The notes under the pieces: model-generated
Databases searched by the model: none
What the model was told of the DNA's origin: nothing
What the model saw: the letters and a program-made list of their open reading frames with translations, nothing else
Translations under genes and position numbers: made by a program
DNA from: Acidobacteriota bacterium
GTDB taxonomy: Bacteria; Acidobacteriota; Terriglobia; Acidiferrales; UBA7541
Direction: 5' to 3'
NCBI GenBank assembly: GCA_003131705.1
Contig: PKUY01000361.1
Span: forward strand, 10,112 to 16,837
Length of the DNA: 6,726 nt
In this document: positions 5,997 to 6,726 of the stretch, piece by piece
How positions within the stretch are numbered: position 1 is the first letter of the stretch
Layout: each line of letters opens with the position of its first letter

Positions 5997-6332
5997 CTAG
6001 GCTCGCGGAGGTTCAAACGGCGCGGTGAAGAATCCCGATGCTGTGGATCGAGTGCACATCGCAAAAGCCCGGCGAGTGAGTTCAGGATTGGTGAGCCTCG
6101 CGAGCGAAGCGGCCTTTGTGGGCGGGATTGGGGCAATCAAACCAAAATCTGGAAGCTGGTTTCTTTTCGTCCCGCAGTGGCAGGCCATGGATTGTCCGTG
6201 ACCGGTTTGGGAGCTGTGGGACATGCAGCACATCATCACGGGAGATGCTTTGCAGGCCATGCCTCTAGCTACCAAGGCGAGCGGCGTCGCCAGCAGAGCA
6301 ATGATGATGACCGAGGCTTGAATGCGGCGCAT
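5997..6332 (-). CDS. Small exported Cys/Met/His-rich protein, putative periplasmic copper-binding protein
   Basis: This 111-residue protein begins MRRIQASVIIIALLATPLALVA, a clear signal peptide or membrane anchor. A dense cluster of soft-metal ligands follows at 25-53: Met25, Cys27, Met33, Met34, Cys35, Cys36, Met37, His39, His45, Met49, Cys51, His52 and Cys53, including MMCCM and ACHC. This is 13 possible ligands in 29 residues. The rest (PDFGLIAPIPPT, then a tail ending PFEPPRA) is low in ligands except Cys93. I cannot name the family. The layout resembles small copper-related exported proteins such as DUF2946-like ones, which also end in a Pro-rich tail, but that likeness is from memory. 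ATG 6332 is the only ATG before an in-frame stop at 6378-6380, and it has no good Shine-Dalgarno. The gene leads the apparent operon with the TonB receptor and CusF-SCO protein, so periplasmic copper capture, storage or hand-off is the likely role. The opposite-strand frame here lacks comparable features. Confidence 0.75.
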   Translation of the reverse strand: MRRIQASVIIIALLATPLALVARGMACKASPVMMCCMSHSSQTGHGQSMACHCGTKRNQLPDFGLIAPIPPTKAASLARLTNPELTRRAFAMCTRSTASGFFTAPFEPPRA

Positions 6333-6453
6333 TCGGTTGAGGCTACCACAGGGGAGCGGCCGCCGGCCATTGTCTCGTTATCAGCAAAGATCTCGCACGT
6401 GCTCCTGCGCAAAGTGGAACTGGAACCCTGGCCTGATTCCCGAGCACGATACA
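6333..6453 (-). other. Intergenic leader between the beta-propeller gene and the copper operon
   Basis: This 121-nt gap holds several symmetric elements but no confident promoter. There is an 8-bp palindrome GCACGTGC (6395-6402), a NotI-type GCGGCCGC (6356-6363), and an overlapping GGCC-GCC-GGCC repeat (6358-6368) that could fold in the mRNA leader. A weak -10-like GATAAC reads leftward at 6382-6377, without a recognisable -35. No T-run follows the GC-rich repeats, so a terminator for the beta-propeller gene is not evident and read-through is possible. Confidence 0.3.
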
Positions 6454-6726
6454 TCATCGCCCATAAACCAAGACGTGGAACGTTCCCGGAACGGCCATCG
6501 GTCGCGGACGGGGCTGGTCTGCGGTAGGAGCCGCAAGTGGACCAAAATCTGCGGTGTCCAGAAAGAGGTTGTGTGTCTTCGTATCGAGTCCCATGGTTTT
6601 GGCACCGACCTCGGTCTTGACGGTCTCGACTTCACTGAATTTGTCAGGGGAATCTTCGTGGAATATATGGATCATACCCTCGCGCGTCGAGGCGAAGATC
6701 AGCCCTGTTTCAGGCTCATAGGCGGC
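6454..6726 (-). CDS. YncE-like/YVTN beta-propeller protein, C-terminal end (5' partial)
   Basis: The minus-strand frame is open from the right edge to TGA at 6454-6456, giving 90 residues. The text reads as the last blades of a YncE-type propeller: AAYEPETGLIFASTREGMI at the edge, a strand around VETVKTEVGAKTMGLD, then THNLFLDTADFGP, a Pro-rich ADQPRPRPMAVPGTF segment and a final strand FHVLVYGR. The alternation of a hydrophobic strand, a GAKTM/GLD turn and a THNLFL strand is characteristic of the 40-residue YVTN-type repeats. The closing ADQPRPRP...PGTF...VLVYGR pattern is one I associate with exported propellers in acidobacterial genomes. An internal ATG at 6675 could be mistaken for the start, but the coding signal continues beyond it to the edge. 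Function is unknown; such proteins are usually periplasmic or secreted and may bind ligands or partners. It is co-oriented with the copper operon 121 nt downstream. Confidence 0.75.
   Translation of the reverse strand, partial: AAYEPETGLIFASTREGMIHIFHEDSPDKFSEVETVKTEVGAKTMGLDTKTHNLFLDTADFGPLAAPTADQPRPRPMAVPGTFHVLVYGR

Noticed and set aside
6477..6486. Palindrome GGAACGTTCC
   Set aside because: It is inside the beta-propeller coding sequence and is short enough to arise by chance; no related copy lies in the intergenic gaps.
5883..6527. 214-codon open frame on the + strand opposite the small Cys/Met/His gene
   Set aside because: It has no signal, domain or plausible start context and overlaps three minus-strand genes. 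The minus-strand reading gives a signal peptide and ordered ligand motifs.
6381..6635. Second minus-strand frame overlapping the beta-propeller end
   Set aside because: The frame 6454-6726 stays open to the window edge and reads as propeller strands; the alternative is Arg/Ser/Pro-rich with no repeat pattern.

Overview
The window is GC-rich (roughly 60% by eye), densely coded bacterial DNA. I infer a member of the Acidobacteriota or a similar diderm. The reasons are the order metG / tatD-type hydrolase / long-chain polyprenyl synthase, an outer-membrane TonB-type receptor with an N-terminal carboxypeptidase-regulatory-like domain, and an SCO protein with a long CX5C copper motif. No 16S or other phylogenetic marker is present, so the assignment rests on general knowledge of these families.

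Left half (+ strand). Positions 1-255 are the 3' end of metG, covering the C-terminal tRNA-binding OB fold of methionyl-tRNA synthetase. A scarred interval of about 540 nt (256-797) follows. It holds a short ORF (313-522) that is only the first half of a VOC/glyoxalase fold, two adjacent inverted repeats (534-565), and a frame-disrupted C-terminal remnant of an unidentified protein (573-747). Housekeeping genes then resume: a TatD-family metal-dependent hydrolase (798-1604) and, 20 nt later, a long-chain polyprenyl diphosphate synthase (1625-2638) for quinone or undecaprenyl-type side chains.

Right half (- strand, convergent with the left half; only 30 nt separate the two stop codons). In transcription order it contains the 3' end of a YncE-like beta-propeller protein (6726-6454), a 121-nt gap, a 111-residue exported protein with a Cys/Met/His cluster (6332-5997), a TonB-dependent receptor-like beta-barrel (5949-3688), and a CusF-SCO1 fusion (3634-2669). 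The last three genes are separated by only 47 and 53 nt and look like one operon. The SCO and CusF domains are copper-binding families and the small protein is dense in thiol, thioether and imidazole ligands. I therefore read the operon as a copper acquisition or trafficking module: outer-membrane passage, periplasmic capture, then delivery to a cupro-enzyme such as cytochrome c oxidase. The receptor's substrate and the function of the small protein are inferences from context.

The most interesting items are the small Cys/Met/His protein and its operon, a perfect 15-bp palindrome just upstream of the receptor's ribosome binding site, and the degenerate interval between metG and tatD. I saw no rRNA, tRNA, CRISPR array or intact mobile element.
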